39,866 nucleotides of DNA from JAILZP01 sp037444185 (lineage in GTDB: Bacteria > Bacillota > Desulfotomaculia > Desulfotomaculales > Desulfocucumaceae). Shown here piece after piece: positions 24,467 through 31,850 of this stretch. The stretch covers positions 1 through 39,866 of the forward strand of contig JBBIMW010000019.1 of NCBI GenBank assembly GCA_037444185.1, given 5' to 3'. The position numbers were made by a program, and so were the translations under genes. The notes beneath the pieces are model-generated. The model did not search any database, was not told the DNA's origin, and saw only the letters and a program-made list of their open reading frames with translations. Within the stretch, counting starts at the first letter, position 1; every line of letters begins with the position of its first letter.

Positions 24467-25024
24467 TTAACCCTTGATCAAGGCGAGGGCCTCGGCCCTG
24501 GTGGCCTCATTTTTCTGGAAAAACCCTCTGACCGCCGAGGTGATTGTCTTTGAACCGGGCTTTCGCACCCCCCTCAAAGTCATGCACATGTGTTCCGCTT
24601 CCAGCACCACCAGCACTCCGTGCGGGGACAGATTTCTCATGATGGCGTCGGCAATTTGGGAGGTAAGCCTTTCCTGCAACTGAGGCCTCTTGGCGAAACC
24701 TTCCACCACCCGGGCCAGTTTTGACAGTCCGGTGACATTGCCCCGGCGGGGAATATAAGCCACATGGGCCTTGCCGAAAAAGGGCAGCAGATGGTGCTCG
24801 CACATGGAGTAAATAGGTATGTCCTTTACCACCACCATCTCCTCGTGCTCCTCGGAAAACATTTTTTGCAGGTGTTCGTGGGGATCTTCCCACAGGCCGC
24901 AGAAAATCTCCCGGTACATCCTGGCCACCCTGGCCGGGGTATCCTTCAATCCTTCCCTTTCCGGATTCTCCCCGATAGCCTCCAAAATCATCCGCACGGC
25001 TTTCTCTATTTTCTCCATATCCAC
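24467..25024 (-). CDS. folE: GTP cyclohydrolase I
   Basis: Converts GTP to 7,8-dihydroneopterin triphosphate, the shared precursor of folate and queuosine. Zinc ligands are seen in SMCEHHLLPFFG (Cys and His) and HMCMTLRG; GNVTGLSKLARVV and the C-terminal TITSAVRGFF complete the FolE signature. 185 residues. GTG 25024 has GGGGTGG eight bases upstream; ATG 25018 is the alternative. Placed with queD, queC and queE it provides the first queuosine step in this operon. Confidence 0.96.
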   Translation of the reverse strand: MDMEKIEKAVRMILEAIGENPEREGLKDTPARVARMYREIFCGLWEDPHEHLQKMFSEEHEEMVVVKDIPIYSMCEHHLLPFFGKAHVAYIPRRGNVTGLSKLARVVEGFAKRPQLQERLTSQIADAIMRNLSPHGVLVVLEAEHMCMTLRGVRKPGSKTITSAVRGFFQKNEATRAEALALIKG

Positions 25025-25068
25025 CTAAACATCCACCCCTCCCGTCGAATAAAGGCGCCCCCGGATAG

Positions 25069-25806
25069 CTACAGTTGATTCATCATCACATGGGCCTGGG
25101 GAATCACCCTGACGTCCTTCAGAAGTTTCAGGCCCATCGCTTGCAACTCCAAGGCCCTGTCCGGAGACAGGGCGCATTTGCCCCCCACCGTAACAGGCTG
25201 TATAACCAGGGTAATTCCGTCATCCACCCCGGCCACCAAATCCAGCGCCTTTTCAAAATCCATCAAGGGGGTGGGATCGTCCATCACTATTTTAACAAAC
25301 ACCCTGGACCGGCTGGCAATGGATAAGAACTGGCGATGCCTTTCCCAAAGCGGGCCGCAGCCGGAATTGCCCGGCAACTTTATATCCATGGAAATAATAT
25401 CCACGAGGTCTATAACCTGACTTAGCCTCTCGGGCAGGGAACCGTTTGTTTCGAGGTAGACCTGCATATTCAAATTCTTCAGGGCGGGCAGCATCTGTTT
25501 CAGAAAAGCGGCCTGCATAAGCGGCTCTCCCCCTGTCATGCTGGCGGAGTGATGTATTGGCAGTGGAAAATATGCCTCCAGTATGTCCATCAAGCCTTCT
25601 GCCGACAGGGGGTTGGGCATTTCGACATATTTTCTTTTGCCCGGACGCACCTCCACACTGCAGCGCCCCGTTTCTGCCAGCCGGAGAGTGTCACAGTAGC
25701 GGCAGCTTAGGTTGCATCCGCTGAATCTTATAAATATCTGCCGGCATCCCAGATACGGCCCCTCACCCTGCACAGAGGAAAAAATTTCCCGGATAAAAGC
25801 TCCCAA
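25069..25806 (-). CDS. queE: 7-carboxy-7-deazaguanine synthase QueE
   Basis: Radical SAM enzyme converting 6-carboxy-5,6,7,8-tetrahydropterin to 7-carboxy-7-deazaguanine. FSSVQGEGPYLG near residue 9, and the cluster motif CNLSCRYCDT (Cys31, Cys35, Cys38; CxxxCxxC spacing, then T40). SMTGGEPLMQ is the GGE motif. 245 residues. TTG 25806 directly follows the DUF366 stop, with AAGGGGTG upstream. Confidence 0.95.
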   Translation of the reverse strand: MGAFIREIFSSVQGEGPYLGCRQIFIRFSGCNLSCRYCDTLRLAETGRCSVEVRPGKRKYVEMPNPLSAEGLMDILEAYFPLPIHHSASMTGGEPLMQAAFLKQMLPALKNLNMQVYLETNGSLPERLSQVIDLVDIISMDIKLPGNSGCGPLWERHRQFLSIASRSRVFVKIVMDDPTPLMDFEKALDLVAGVDDGITLVIQPVTVGGKCALSPDRALELQAMGLKLLKDVRVIPQAHVMMNQL

Positions 25807-26361
25807 TCAGCCGACACCCCTTACCTTGCAGCAGGCCATTCTGACGGACTCCGTTTCTTCCCTGTACAATGAACATATTCTTCCACCCAGTTCCAGTATC
25901 TCCTCCTCCTTGAAGCCGAGGTCAAAAAGCCCCGCCGCCTGTACCGGCGTCCCCCCGGAAACCACGTTCAGCGCCGCGTGTATCAATACTGACACCGGCG
26001 AGGAAGTGGCGATGGAAATGGACAGCTTTCTTCCGCCGAGGTATATGTCATCCCCCTTCCTCAACAGGTCCGGGCGTTCCAGGGCGTCTTTTATTATGGC
26101 AATCAGCAATCTCTGTCTCAATACTCCCTTTTCCAGGCTTTCCCCGAAGTGTTCCACAATAAAATGAAGCATATCGGAACCATAGATGGGAGACTTGCCC
26201 AGCAGGTCCTCCACATCCACCATCTCCGAAAAATCAACCCGGCAGGGCCCCCTGAAGCATACCATGCTGTCCCCCTGCAGGCCGAAGTTCCGGTAGGCCC
26301 AAAGGGAAGAAAGCTGATGCCCGGTATAGGTAATTATTTTTTTATGGGTGTAAATATACAT
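25807..26361 (-). CDS. DUF366 family protein
   Basis: 184 residues. The order of segments (GHQLSSLWAYRNFGLQGDSM, VCFRGPCRVDFSEMVDVEDL, YGSDMLHFIVEHF, GDDIYLGGRKLSISIATSSP) matches DUF366, a family of unknown function often found beside queuosine or archaeosine genes. It abuts queC (stop at 26362) and queE (start 25806), with no spacer on either side, so it is clearly part of the pathway operon. Possible roles such as a pathway chaperone or a 7-deazaguanine-related enzyme are inference. Confidence 0.8.
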   Translation of the reverse strand: MYIYTHKKIITYTGHQLSSLWAYRNFGLQGDSMVCFRGPCRVDFSEMVDVEDLLGKSPIYGSDMLHFIVEHFGESLEKGVLRQRLLIAIIKDALERPDLLRKGDDIYLGGRKLSISIATSSPVSVLIHAALNVVSGGTPVQAAGLFDLGFKEEEILELGGRICSLYREETESVRMACCKVRGVG

Positions 26362-27069
26362 TCAATCCTCATACTGTCGGATCCCAGCGCCCGGAATGGT
26401 ATTTACAGGGTTGCCCTCAGCGGCCAGCCTAACCGCCCGCAGGTACCTGCGGCAGCTTTCACACCGCCCGCAAATATCATCTTGGCCGTGATAGCACGGC
26501 CACACATATTCCAGAGGGGTGCCCAGTCTTTTGCCCAGCTTCGCAATTTCCACCTTGTCCAGCATCTGGGTGTAGCTGACAACCTTGACCTTGCTCAGAG
26601 TTGAATAGTAAAACGCTTGATTCGCAGCCAGAATGAATTCCCGGCTGTTGTCCGGAAAAGTCCGCGCCTCCTCGGCGTTAAAGCCGGTTACTATTTGCCC
26701 GCAGCCCATGGATTCTGCATAGGAGGCGGCAATATTGATAAAAACCCCGTTCCGGTTGGGCACCCACACCCGCCTGGCGGCCCAGTCCATTTCTTCTCTC
26801 CGGCTTAATTGCTCCTCTTCAAGCTCCGGCACTGCAGCTTCCCGGTTCACCAGGGAAGTGGAGGTGACATCCCTTAAAAAGGGGAGTGAGACAATGCTAT
26901 GTTTCAGTCCGTAATATCCCGCCATTTTGGCCGCCCCATTTATTTCCCTGGGGCCCGCCCGCTGTCCGTAGTCAAATGTAAGGCAAAGCCGCACTTCCCC
27001 CTCCCTCAGCGCCTGGCTAAGGGAAACCGCCGAGTCCAGGCCGCCGGAGAGAAGAACCACGCTTTTCAT
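26362..27069 (-). CDS. queC: 7-cyano-7-deazaguanine synthase QueC
   Basis: ATP-dependent conversion of 7-carboxy-7-deazaguanine to preQ0. The PP-loop SGGLDS is at residues 8-13. The C-terminal zinc site reads CYHGQDDICGRCESC. 235 residues. The frame is open to 27117, but ATG 27069 is chosen since it overlaps the queD stop as ATGA and has GGGGGAG upstream, and MKSVVLLSGG is the standard N-terminus. Confidence 0.96.
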   Translation of the reverse strand: MKSVVLLSGGLDSAVSLSQALREGEVRLCLTFDYGQRAGPREINGAAKMAGYYGLKHSIVSLPFLRDVTSTSLVNREAAVPELEEEQLSRREEMDWAARRVWVPNRNGVFINIAASYAESMGCGQIVTGFNAEEARTFPDNSREFILAANQAFYYSTLSKVKVVSYTQMLDKVEIAKLGKRLGTPLEYVWPCYHGQDDICGRCESCRRYLRAVRLAAEGNPVNTIPGAGIRQYED

Positions 27070-27461
27070 GTTGCCTGCTCCCCCCGGTAAAACGCCGACG
27101 CCTCCGGTGATTCCCACACCCTGACCCCAAGGGGCGCCACGCCTGGCGCCATCCTGGACAATTCCTCCCCGATTCTGCTGAAAATCAAAAAGGCCAGATT
27201 CTCTGCGGTGGGGTTGTTTTCACCACCGGGCCCGAAGCATTCAAGTTCATTAAGATAGGTGTGGTCCAATTGACGGATTATCCCATCCACCATCTCTTTA
27301 AGTGCTTTAAAATCCAACAGCATGCCGCAGCCGTCAAGACGCCGTCCCCCCACAGTAACCTCCACAGTCCATGTGTGACCGTGCAGGGCCGAGCACTGCC
27401 CTATATATCCCTCAAGCCTGTGGGCAGCGGAAAATCTTCTCTTTACCGTTATTTCAAACAA
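27066..27461 (-). CDS. queD: 6-carboxy-5,6,7,8-tetrahydropterin synthase QueD
   Basis: Converts dihydroneopterin triphosphate to 6-carboxytetrahydropterin. Zinc histidines in FSAAHRL (near residue 14) and HGHTWTVEV (near 28), with a cysteine (QCSALHGH) in the catalytic position. 131 residues, usual. Overlaps queC by 4 bp. The ribosome-site region lies in the 24-bp space after the HMA gene, so those are likely co-transcribed. Confidence 0.95.
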   Translation of the reverse strand: MFEITVKRRFSAAHRLEGYIGQCSALHGHTWTVEVTVGGRRLDGCGMLLDFKALKEMVDGIIRQLDHTYLNELECFGPGGENNPTAENLAFLIFSRIGEELSRMAPGVAPLGVRVWESPEASAFYRGEQAT

Positions 27462-27485
27462 TGTCTGCCGCCTCCGTCACCTTCT

Positions 27486-27704
27486 TCAACATCCGGCCAC
27501 CCGGTACCCGGCCCGGACAATTGCGGCGGCGATCCTTTCCCGGTCAATTTCACCAGGATCGTACTCCACCCGCACCAATCCTTCCGACAGTTCGACGGAC
27601 ACACCGGATACCCCCGGCAGGCCTTTAACGGCCTTCTCAACCGCCACTTTGCAGTGGTTGCAGGACATTCCCCCCACTTTGAACTTTTCTTCGGCAATGG
27701 CCAT
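27486..27704 (-). CDS. Heavy-metal-associated (HMA) domain protein, CopZ-like
   Basis: 72-residue ferredoxin-like fold with the metal-binding GMSCNHC near residue 13, VEKAVKGLPGVSGVSVEL following, and a C-terminal Cys72. It is the size of copper chaperones such as CopZ. ATG 27704 has GGAGGGTG. No copper ATPase or CsoR is nearby; instead it leads the queuosine operon 24 bp before queD. A link to zinc or copper supply for the pathway is inference. Confidence 0.88.
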   Translation of the reverse strand: MAIAEEKFKVGGMSCNHCKVAVEKAVKGLPGVSGVSVELSEGLVRVEYDPGEIDRERIAAAIVRAGYRVAGC

Positions 27705-27813
27705 AATCTACACCCTCCGGGAAATAATTTCTCAAGCTCATGTGTGCCCATTAAATAGGTTATAAATATTAAGAGATAGTATACAACATTTTTTTTAACG
27801 GAGGAATATTCTC

Positions 27814-27978
27814 ATGCCAAAAAAGAGCAAGCACACAAACCGCAAAAAAGCCGCAACCTTCGTTCACGGAAACACCTTTGTGGAAGAGCACACGGGCTCT
27901 GCAGTCCAAATCAATGTTGATGGCCGGCATACTTCCGGCCACAGGGCCGACCAGGCTGAAAGGAAAACTAAAGTATAG
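27814..27978 (+). CDS. Small basic hypothetical protein (54 aa)
   Basis: ATG 27814 has a near-ideal GGAGGA nine bases upstream, and the frame runs to TAG at 27976. It is lysine/arginine/histidine-rich at the start (MPKKSKHTNRKK), with no membrane span; a THGN-like and EEHTG core follows. No family recognised. The ribosome site and the clear divergent location from the HMA gene argue that it is real. Its end overlaps the tail of the QueG-like pseudogene on the other strand by 11 bp. Confidence 0.55.
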   Translation: MPKKSKHTNRKKAATFVHGNTFVEEHTGSAVQINVDGRHTSGHRADQAERKTKV

Positions 27979-28376
27979 CGCAGGGACCGGTGGAACACTT
28001 GCCGCAAACATCGCACAATTCCAAATCCGGATACAGCCTGTCACCTTCAAGCAACACCCGGTAACAGGCGGCTTTGTCAAGCCCTGCTTCACCGAGGGCC
28101 CCGGCGGGGCAAGCCTTAAAACAATAGCGGCAATTCCCGGGGCAAGGGTGGAAAGGTTCCGCCCCTGTCCCGGCGCCGGACTCCACCCCCGGATCCCAGT
28201 CGGTGACCAAAGACCCTATCCTTCCGGCGCAGCCCCTTAGGGTAATCAGCTACCTGTTCCTGCCGAACCTGCCCAGGCCGCAAGCGAAGGCCAAATGTTT
28301 GTGAGACCAGTAGGAGACCAGCAGATCCGGATCGAAGCCATTCTGTCTCTTGACAAAATATGGAATGCGGCATAAT
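27968..28376 (-). pseudogene. Remnant of a QueG-like 4Fe-4S protein
   Basis: In one minus-strand frame I read IPYFVKRQNGFDPDLLVSYW, HKHLAFACGLGRFGRNR, a stop codon (TAG), then LITLRGCAGRIGSLVTD and a bicluster ferredoxin end with NCRYCFKACPAGAL and CDVCGKC. This is the C-terminal half of epoxyqueuosine-reductase-like double-cluster proteins. The in-frame TAG lies where relatives have a residue like Met or Leu, and the N-terminal ~100+ residues are missing, since crp ends only 5 bp upstream. Both losses imply decay. The downstream 80-residue piece is unlikely to fold alone. Confidence 0.75.
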
Positions 28377-28380
28377 CTGA

Positions 28381-29091
28381 TCAAAGCCAGGATTTGAGCT
28401 TCTTGACATCGGTGATGACAACTTGTTTTTTATCCACCTTGACGGCCTTCTGTTTGCGCATATCGCTCAAAATCCTGTTCACTGTCTCCCTGGAAGTGCC
28501 GATCATACTGGCCAGATCCTGGTTGGTCAGGGACATGTCTATGGCCAGCCCCCCTTCGCAGGGAATTCCCTGTTCGTGGGCAAGGAACAGGAGTGTGCTG
28601 GCCATTCGCCTTGCCGTATCCATCAGTGCCAGTTCGTTAATTTGTTTTTGCGCCATACGCAGGCGCCCGGACATTATTTTCAACATCCCCAGGGCTATGC
28701 CGGGATTTTCCAGGGTAATCCTCTCCATGTCCCTATTCCTGATCAGTCCCACCCTGGAGTCCTCCACCGCCTCCGCAGTGGCTGGATAGGGTCCGCCGTC
28801 GAACAGCACCACCTCGGCAAACATCTCCCCCGGGTGAATAAAGTGCAGTATCTGCTCCCGGCCGTCCTCGGACTGCTTTGAAATTTTTACCCGCCCTTCT
28901 TTCAGAAAAAAAACCGCTTCGCCCGGCTCCCCCTCCACCAATATAATCCTGCCCTTGCGATAAATCCTTTCCATAATCAGTCCGTCGACCTCGGCCAGCT
29001 GGTCATCGTCCAGGAACTTAAAGAGGAAAATTTTTCTAAGATAAGCAAGGTAATCTGACAGCTCGAACACCTGCCTTCTATCTATTAACAT
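28381..29091 (-). CDS. Crp/Fnr family transcriptional regulator
   Basis: 236 residues: N-terminal cyclic-nucleotide-type beta-roll (GRIILVEGEPGEAVFFLKEG at about 45-65 and GEMFAEVVLFDGGPYPATAE at 86-106), a dimer helix, then a winged HTH with LTNQDLASMIGTSRETVNRI near 185-204. No N-terminal cysteine cluster, so not an Fnr-type [4Fe-4S] sensor. The beta-roll is the Crp fold, but the ligand cannot be told. ATG 29091 overlaps the stop of the truncated radical-SAM gene (ATGTTAA). The frame extends to 29169 but lacks a better start. Confidence 0.88.
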   Translation of the reverse strand: MLIDRRQVFELSDYLAYLRKIFLFKFLDDDQLAEVDGLIMERIYRKGRIILVEGEPGEAVFFLKEGRVKISKQSEDGREQILHFIHPGEMFAEVVLFDGGPYPATAEAVEDSRVGLIRNRDMERITLENPGIALGMLKIMSGRLRMAQKQINELALMDTARRMASTLLFLAHEQGIPCEGGLAIDMSLTNQDLASMIGTSRETVNRILSDMRKQKAVKVDKKQVVITDVKKLKSWL

Positions 29092-29603
29092 GAATGCACT
29101 CTCAACCGGAAGCCCGCCCCTAGGCTCCCGGCAATTTCCCTGCACTTTTCGACATCCACCCCGGGCCACTGTACCACCGACAGAGTAATATCCGGAATCA
29201 CCCCTGCGCAGCTTTTAACAAAATCCACCACCGCCCGGTACGTTCCCTGTCCAAAGCACGGCCGGCATATTTCCTGGTACTTTTCACTGTTATGCGCATT
29301 GAGGCTGATACTGATCCTGTCCACCAGGCCCTTCAGCTTCATTGCGCTGCCCGGCCCGTGAATGAGGTCGGCATGGCCGTTGGTGTTGATCCTGATTATT
29401 TTACCCCATGCCAGCTTTATATGTTCCGCCACTTCCCGCACCAGATCCATCCGGATGGTCGGCTCGCCGTAACCGCAGAATACAATCTCACTGTATGGGC
29501 GCAAATCCTTCAGGGAATCCGTTACCTCCCGGAGGCTGGGTTCCTTATTAATAATACCACAAACCTTTTTCCGGCTGTCCAGAAAAAATGCCCCGCCGAA
29601 CAA
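29085..29603 (-). pseudogene. N-terminally truncated radical-SAM protein (TatD-linked type)
   Basis: 172 residues recognisable as the body of a radical-SAM protein of the TatD-associated kind: EIVFCGYGEPTIRMDLV, RINTNGHADLIHG, DRISISLNAHNSEKYQEICR and VDVEKCREIAGSLG. The N-terminal ~40 residues with the CxxxCxxC cluster motif are absent, and the sequence upstream gives no matching frame before the divergent gene at 29662. Without the cluster it cannot do SAM chemistry. The reading frame is otherwise intact and overlaps the crp start, so it may still be translated. Confidence 0.65.
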
Positions 29604-29661
29604 TCATAAACAGAATGGTTTGGAATAGATTTATGGTATAAAGTTCCTGGAGGTGTATATT

Positions 29662-30057
29662 ATGGCTATCAAGCGCACCAACCCGGCCGCCGGCCCCGCC
29701 CTGGATTTTGCCGGAATTCTCAGGGGGACCGCCGTAGCCTTGGCCATTTCCCTGTCAGGGTCAATTTTGATTGGAATAACATACCATTTTACCGGCATCA
29801 TGGAGTCAAGCCTTTCCATTGTCTCTTCCGTCCTTCTGTTAATTGGAGTCTTTTCGGGAGGTTTTACCGCTTCCAGGCGTACTGGAACAAAGGGGCTTTT
29901 CCATGGCCTGGGTGTGGGCATGCTGATTTTTATTTTTATCTGGATTCTGATGAGCGTCTTCCTGCCAACAGGAGTTTTATTCCTCCCCCTCCTTCAAAAG
30001 CTGTCAATCTGCCTCGTGGGTGGGGCCCTGGGCGGCATTGCCGGCATTATTCTCTAA
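29662..30057 (+). CDS. TIGR04086 family membrane protein
   Basis: 131 residues with four hydrophobic spans (about 19-41, 48-68, 84-108, 112-131). The arrangement (FAGILRGTAVALAISL, SSVLLLIGVFSGGFTASRR, GLFHGLGVGM) matches the TIGR04086 family of small Firmicute membrane proteins, unknown function. Start ATG 29662 with GGAGGTG. Divergent from the truncated radical-SAM gene. Confidence 0.75.
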   Translation: MAIKRTNPAAGPALDFAGILRGTAVALAISLSGSILIGITYHFTGIMESSLSIVSSVLLLIGVFSGGFTASRRTGTKGLFHGLGVGMLIFIFIWILMSVFLPTGVLFLPLLQKLSICLVGGALGGIAGIIL

Positions 30058-30100
30058 GAGAGTGTTGCAAAACCCATTGTGCCCCATGAACAAATTCGCC
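30057..30100 (+). repeat. Dispersed intergenic repeat, copy 4
   Basis: AGAGTGTTGCAAAACCCATT then GTGCCCCATGAACA, immediately after the TIGR04086 stop. The first 17 bases match the other copies; the rest is diverged. Confidence 0.55.
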
Positions 30101-30111
30101 CTTAGGGCGAC

Positions 30112-30147
30112 TGGAATCCAGAATCCAGGAGTCAGAATCCAGAATAA
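30112..30147. repeat. CAGAATCCAGGAGTCAGAAT short repeat
   Basis: GGAATCCAGAATCCAGGAGT then CAGAATCCAGAATA, the same degenerate unit as at 7212-7241. The two occurrences are about 23 kb apart, both in gene-free gaps. Confidence 0.6.
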
Positions 30148-30178
30148 GCTGAAAAAAGTATCGCTTTTCTTGTTCGCC

Positions 30179-30252
30179 AGGGGCTGCCGCCCCTTCGACG
30201 GACGCTGCGCGTCCTGGGCACCCCGCAATCGTAAGGGGGCGCACCCCCTTAC
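30179..30252. repeat. Array of three perfect hairpins
   Basis: AGGGGC-tgcc-GCCCCT (30179-30194), GGACGC-tgc-GCGTCC (30200-30214) and GTAAGGGGG-cgca-CCCCCTTAC (30231-30252). All are perfect stems with 3-4 nt loops in a row, and no ORF crosses them. A REP-like or mobile-element-derived structured repeat; source unknown. Confidence 0.6.
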
Positions 30253-30260
30253 AAACCCCC

Positions 30261-30313
30261 ATGTATAGAAAACTTGTCCACAAGTAATAATGCAAGCATA
30301 GTTTCCTATACAT
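30261..30313. repeat. 53-bp compound palindrome with two inner hairpins
   Basis: Outer arms ATGTATAGAAAACT and AGTTTCCTATACAT pair with one mismatch. Inside are two further palindromes, ACTTGTCCACAAGT (30272-30285) and ATGCAAGCAT (30290-30299), so the strand can form a three-way or cruciform structure. It could be a small non-autonomous element, an attachment-type site, or a structured RNA. Confidence 0.6.
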
Positions 30314-30337
30314 CAAAAAAGCCGCCCAGCAGGCGGC
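30314..30337 (-). terminator. Terminator beyond pssA
   Basis: Minus-strand GCCGCC-tgctg-GGCGGC (30321-30337) followed by TTTTTT. It is the first terminator downstream of the psd-pssA operon, 260 bp after the pssA stop. Confidence 0.7.
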
Positions 30338-30352
30338 AAACCACGAAAATCA

Positions 30353-30377
30353 GGGACAGGCACGACCGACCTGTCCC
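30353..30377. repeat. GGGACAGG palindrome (REP-like)
   Basis: Perfect arms GGGACAGG and CCTGTCCC with a 9-base spacer. This type of element is common in intergenic DNA of Firmicutes. No RAYT transposase is present in the window. The remainder up to 30596 holds a TATATAATAT segment and no gene. Confidence 0.5.
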
Positions 30378-30596
30378 TTTGGTTATTTCCACACCTTCAG
30401 CAAAAGGCTCCTGACAAAGGACGGAATCCTTACGAAATATACTCGCAAGTTGCCATCACCCCTTACGGACATCTTCAGGGCCGGCCGGTCCCGCCGGGCT
30501 CCGGTGCCTTGTGGTATATAATATTCGGTCCGGGGTGAAAGTGTGACAGATTTGTTCGGTAGATGGATTTTTTCAATGGACTTTTTCAGCAGCCTC

Positions 30597-31100
30597 CTAG
30601 AATTTTGGCAGCCTTACACTGCTAATCATCAGTCCCGATAAAACCACCACCAGCACGGCGGTCACCGCCACGTGGGCATTGCCGCCCACAAGAACCAACG
30701 CTGCCACCAGGGATCCGGCAACGGTGATGGGCACTCCCAAAAAATAGTCGGATACGTTCATTATATTGAACCTGGCCAGGCGCAGGGCTCCGCAGAGAAC
30801 AAACAGCACCATCATCAGCACGCCGGCCGGTCCCAGGTCGTAAAGCCTCCACAGATATGCGGTAACCGCCGGGGCCACACCGAAGGACACCAAATCGGCC
30901 AGGGAGTCCAACTCCCTGCCGAAATCCGTGCTGACCCCGAGCTTTCTGGCCAGCTTGCCGTCAAACCTGTCCAATATGGCCGCAATGAGTATCAACGCCG
31001 CCCCGATGTCAAACCTGCCTTCAATGGCGTACAACAGGGCCAGCATTCCAAACACAAGATTTGCCCCGGTAAAAATATTCGGCAAAACCTCAATTCTCAT
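30597..31100 (-). CDS. pssA: CDP-diacylglycerol-serine O-phosphatidyltransferase
   Basis: Membrane enzyme making phosphatidylserine. The CDP-alcohol phosphatidyltransferase motif D44-x2-D47-G48-x2-A51-R52-x8-G61-x3-D65-x3-D69 is complete, and DSLADLVSFGVAP is typical of the PssA subgroup. 167 residues with about five hydrophobic spans. ATG 31100 overlaps the psd end by 11 bp. With psd it forms a phosphatidylethanolamine route. Confidence 0.94.
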   Translation of the reverse strand: MRIEVLPNIFTGANLVFGMLALLYAIEGRFDIGAALILIAAILDRFDGKLARKLGVSTDFGRELDSLADLVSFGVAPAVTAYLWRLYDLGPAGVLMMVLFVLCGALRLARFNIMNVSDYFLGVPITVAGSLVAALVLVGGNAHVAVTAVLVVVLSGLMISSVRLPKF

Positions 31101-31737
31101 CAGGCAACCTCCCGATAACCGTCTCGCCGCCTTTTACGCTTTCCCCGGGGCTGACCAGTATTTCAAAATTTTCGGGCATGTATATTTCCGTACAGCTTCC
31201 AAATTTAATCAGTCCGTACATCTGGCCCTGGTCCAGATGTCCTCCCTCCTTGGCGTAACAAACAATTCTCCTGGCGATAAAACCCGTAATCTGACATACC
31301 ATTACCTTGAAGTGGCCGGTTTCGATCCCCACGTAATTCCTTTCGTTTATTTCCGAAACATGGCTTTTAAAGGCAGGCAGAAACTTGCCGGGAACATATT
31401 TGACGAACTTCACCCGGCCCGCCGCCGGCGATCTGTTGACATGCACGTTGAATATCGACAGGAATATGCTTACCTTCTTTGCCGGGCCTCCCATGAACTT
31501 GTCCTCGTGCACACAGCTCACCGACATCACCACGCCGTCGGCCGGTGACAGTACAGCCCTGCTGTCCTTGGGTACCACCCTTTTGGGATTGCGGAAAAAG
31601 TATGCGGTAAAAACGAAAAGTGTCGCCGTCAAAGCACTGGCCGGCTTATATGCATTGTAGAACAACACCGTGGCTACAGCCAGCACCACAAGGTACGACC
31701 ACCCTGCGCTAGCAATGGGGAAGTTTTCCCTTGCCAT
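31090..31737 (-). CDS. psd: Phosphatidylserine decarboxylase proenzyme
   Basis: Pyruvoyl enzyme that decarboxylates phosphatidylserine to phosphatidylethanolamine. The self-cleavage GS is Gly180-Ser181 in IKFGSCTEIYMP. The conserved SPADG, FLSIFNVHVNRSP and ITGFIARRIV segments are present. 215 residues, the short PSD-A type. One N-terminal membrane span (about 12-32) and a second at about 35-48. Promoter and start ATG 31737 with GAGGGGG; it overlaps pssA. Confidence 0.95.
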   Translation of the reverse strand: MARENFPIASAGWSYLVVLAVATVLFYNAYKPASALTATLFVFTAYFFRNPKRVVPKDSRAVLSPADGVVMSVSCVHEDKFMGGPAKKVSIFLSIFNVHVNRSPAAGRVKFVKYVPGKFLPAFKSHVSEINERNYVGIETGHFKVMVCQITGFIARRIVCYAKEGGHLDQGQMYGLIKFGSCTEIYMPENFEILVSPGESVKGGETVIGRLPDEN

Positions 31738-31763
31738 AATACGCCCCCTCTATATTTTTGCCA

Positions 31764-31792
31764 GATATAATTTTAACATCTTTCATAGCCAA
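31764..31792 (-). promoter_or_regulatory. Sigma-A promoter of psd-pssA
   Basis: TTGGCT (31787-31792), 17 bp, TATATC (31764-31769). The predicted start is about 31757, giving a 20-base leader with the ribosome site just before ATG 31737. Confidence 0.55.
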
Positions 31793-31834
31793 TTAGAAGT
31801 ACGAATTGTTGATCTACCATTATTAAATAAAATC

Positions 31835-31850
31835 GCGGCAAGCATGCCGC
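31835..31850. terminator. Bidirectional hairpin terminator
   Basis: GCGGCA-agca-TGCCGC. On the minus strand it is followed by GATTTTATTT and on the plus strand by ATTTTT, suiting the end of the coiled-coil gene (stop 31978). Confidence 0.6.

Noticed and set aside
30560..30600. Insertion-sequence end (GGCTGCTGAAAAAGTCC on the minus strand) near pssA
   Set aside because: It resembles ends of some IS families, but there is no transposase, no second end and no target duplication in the window.
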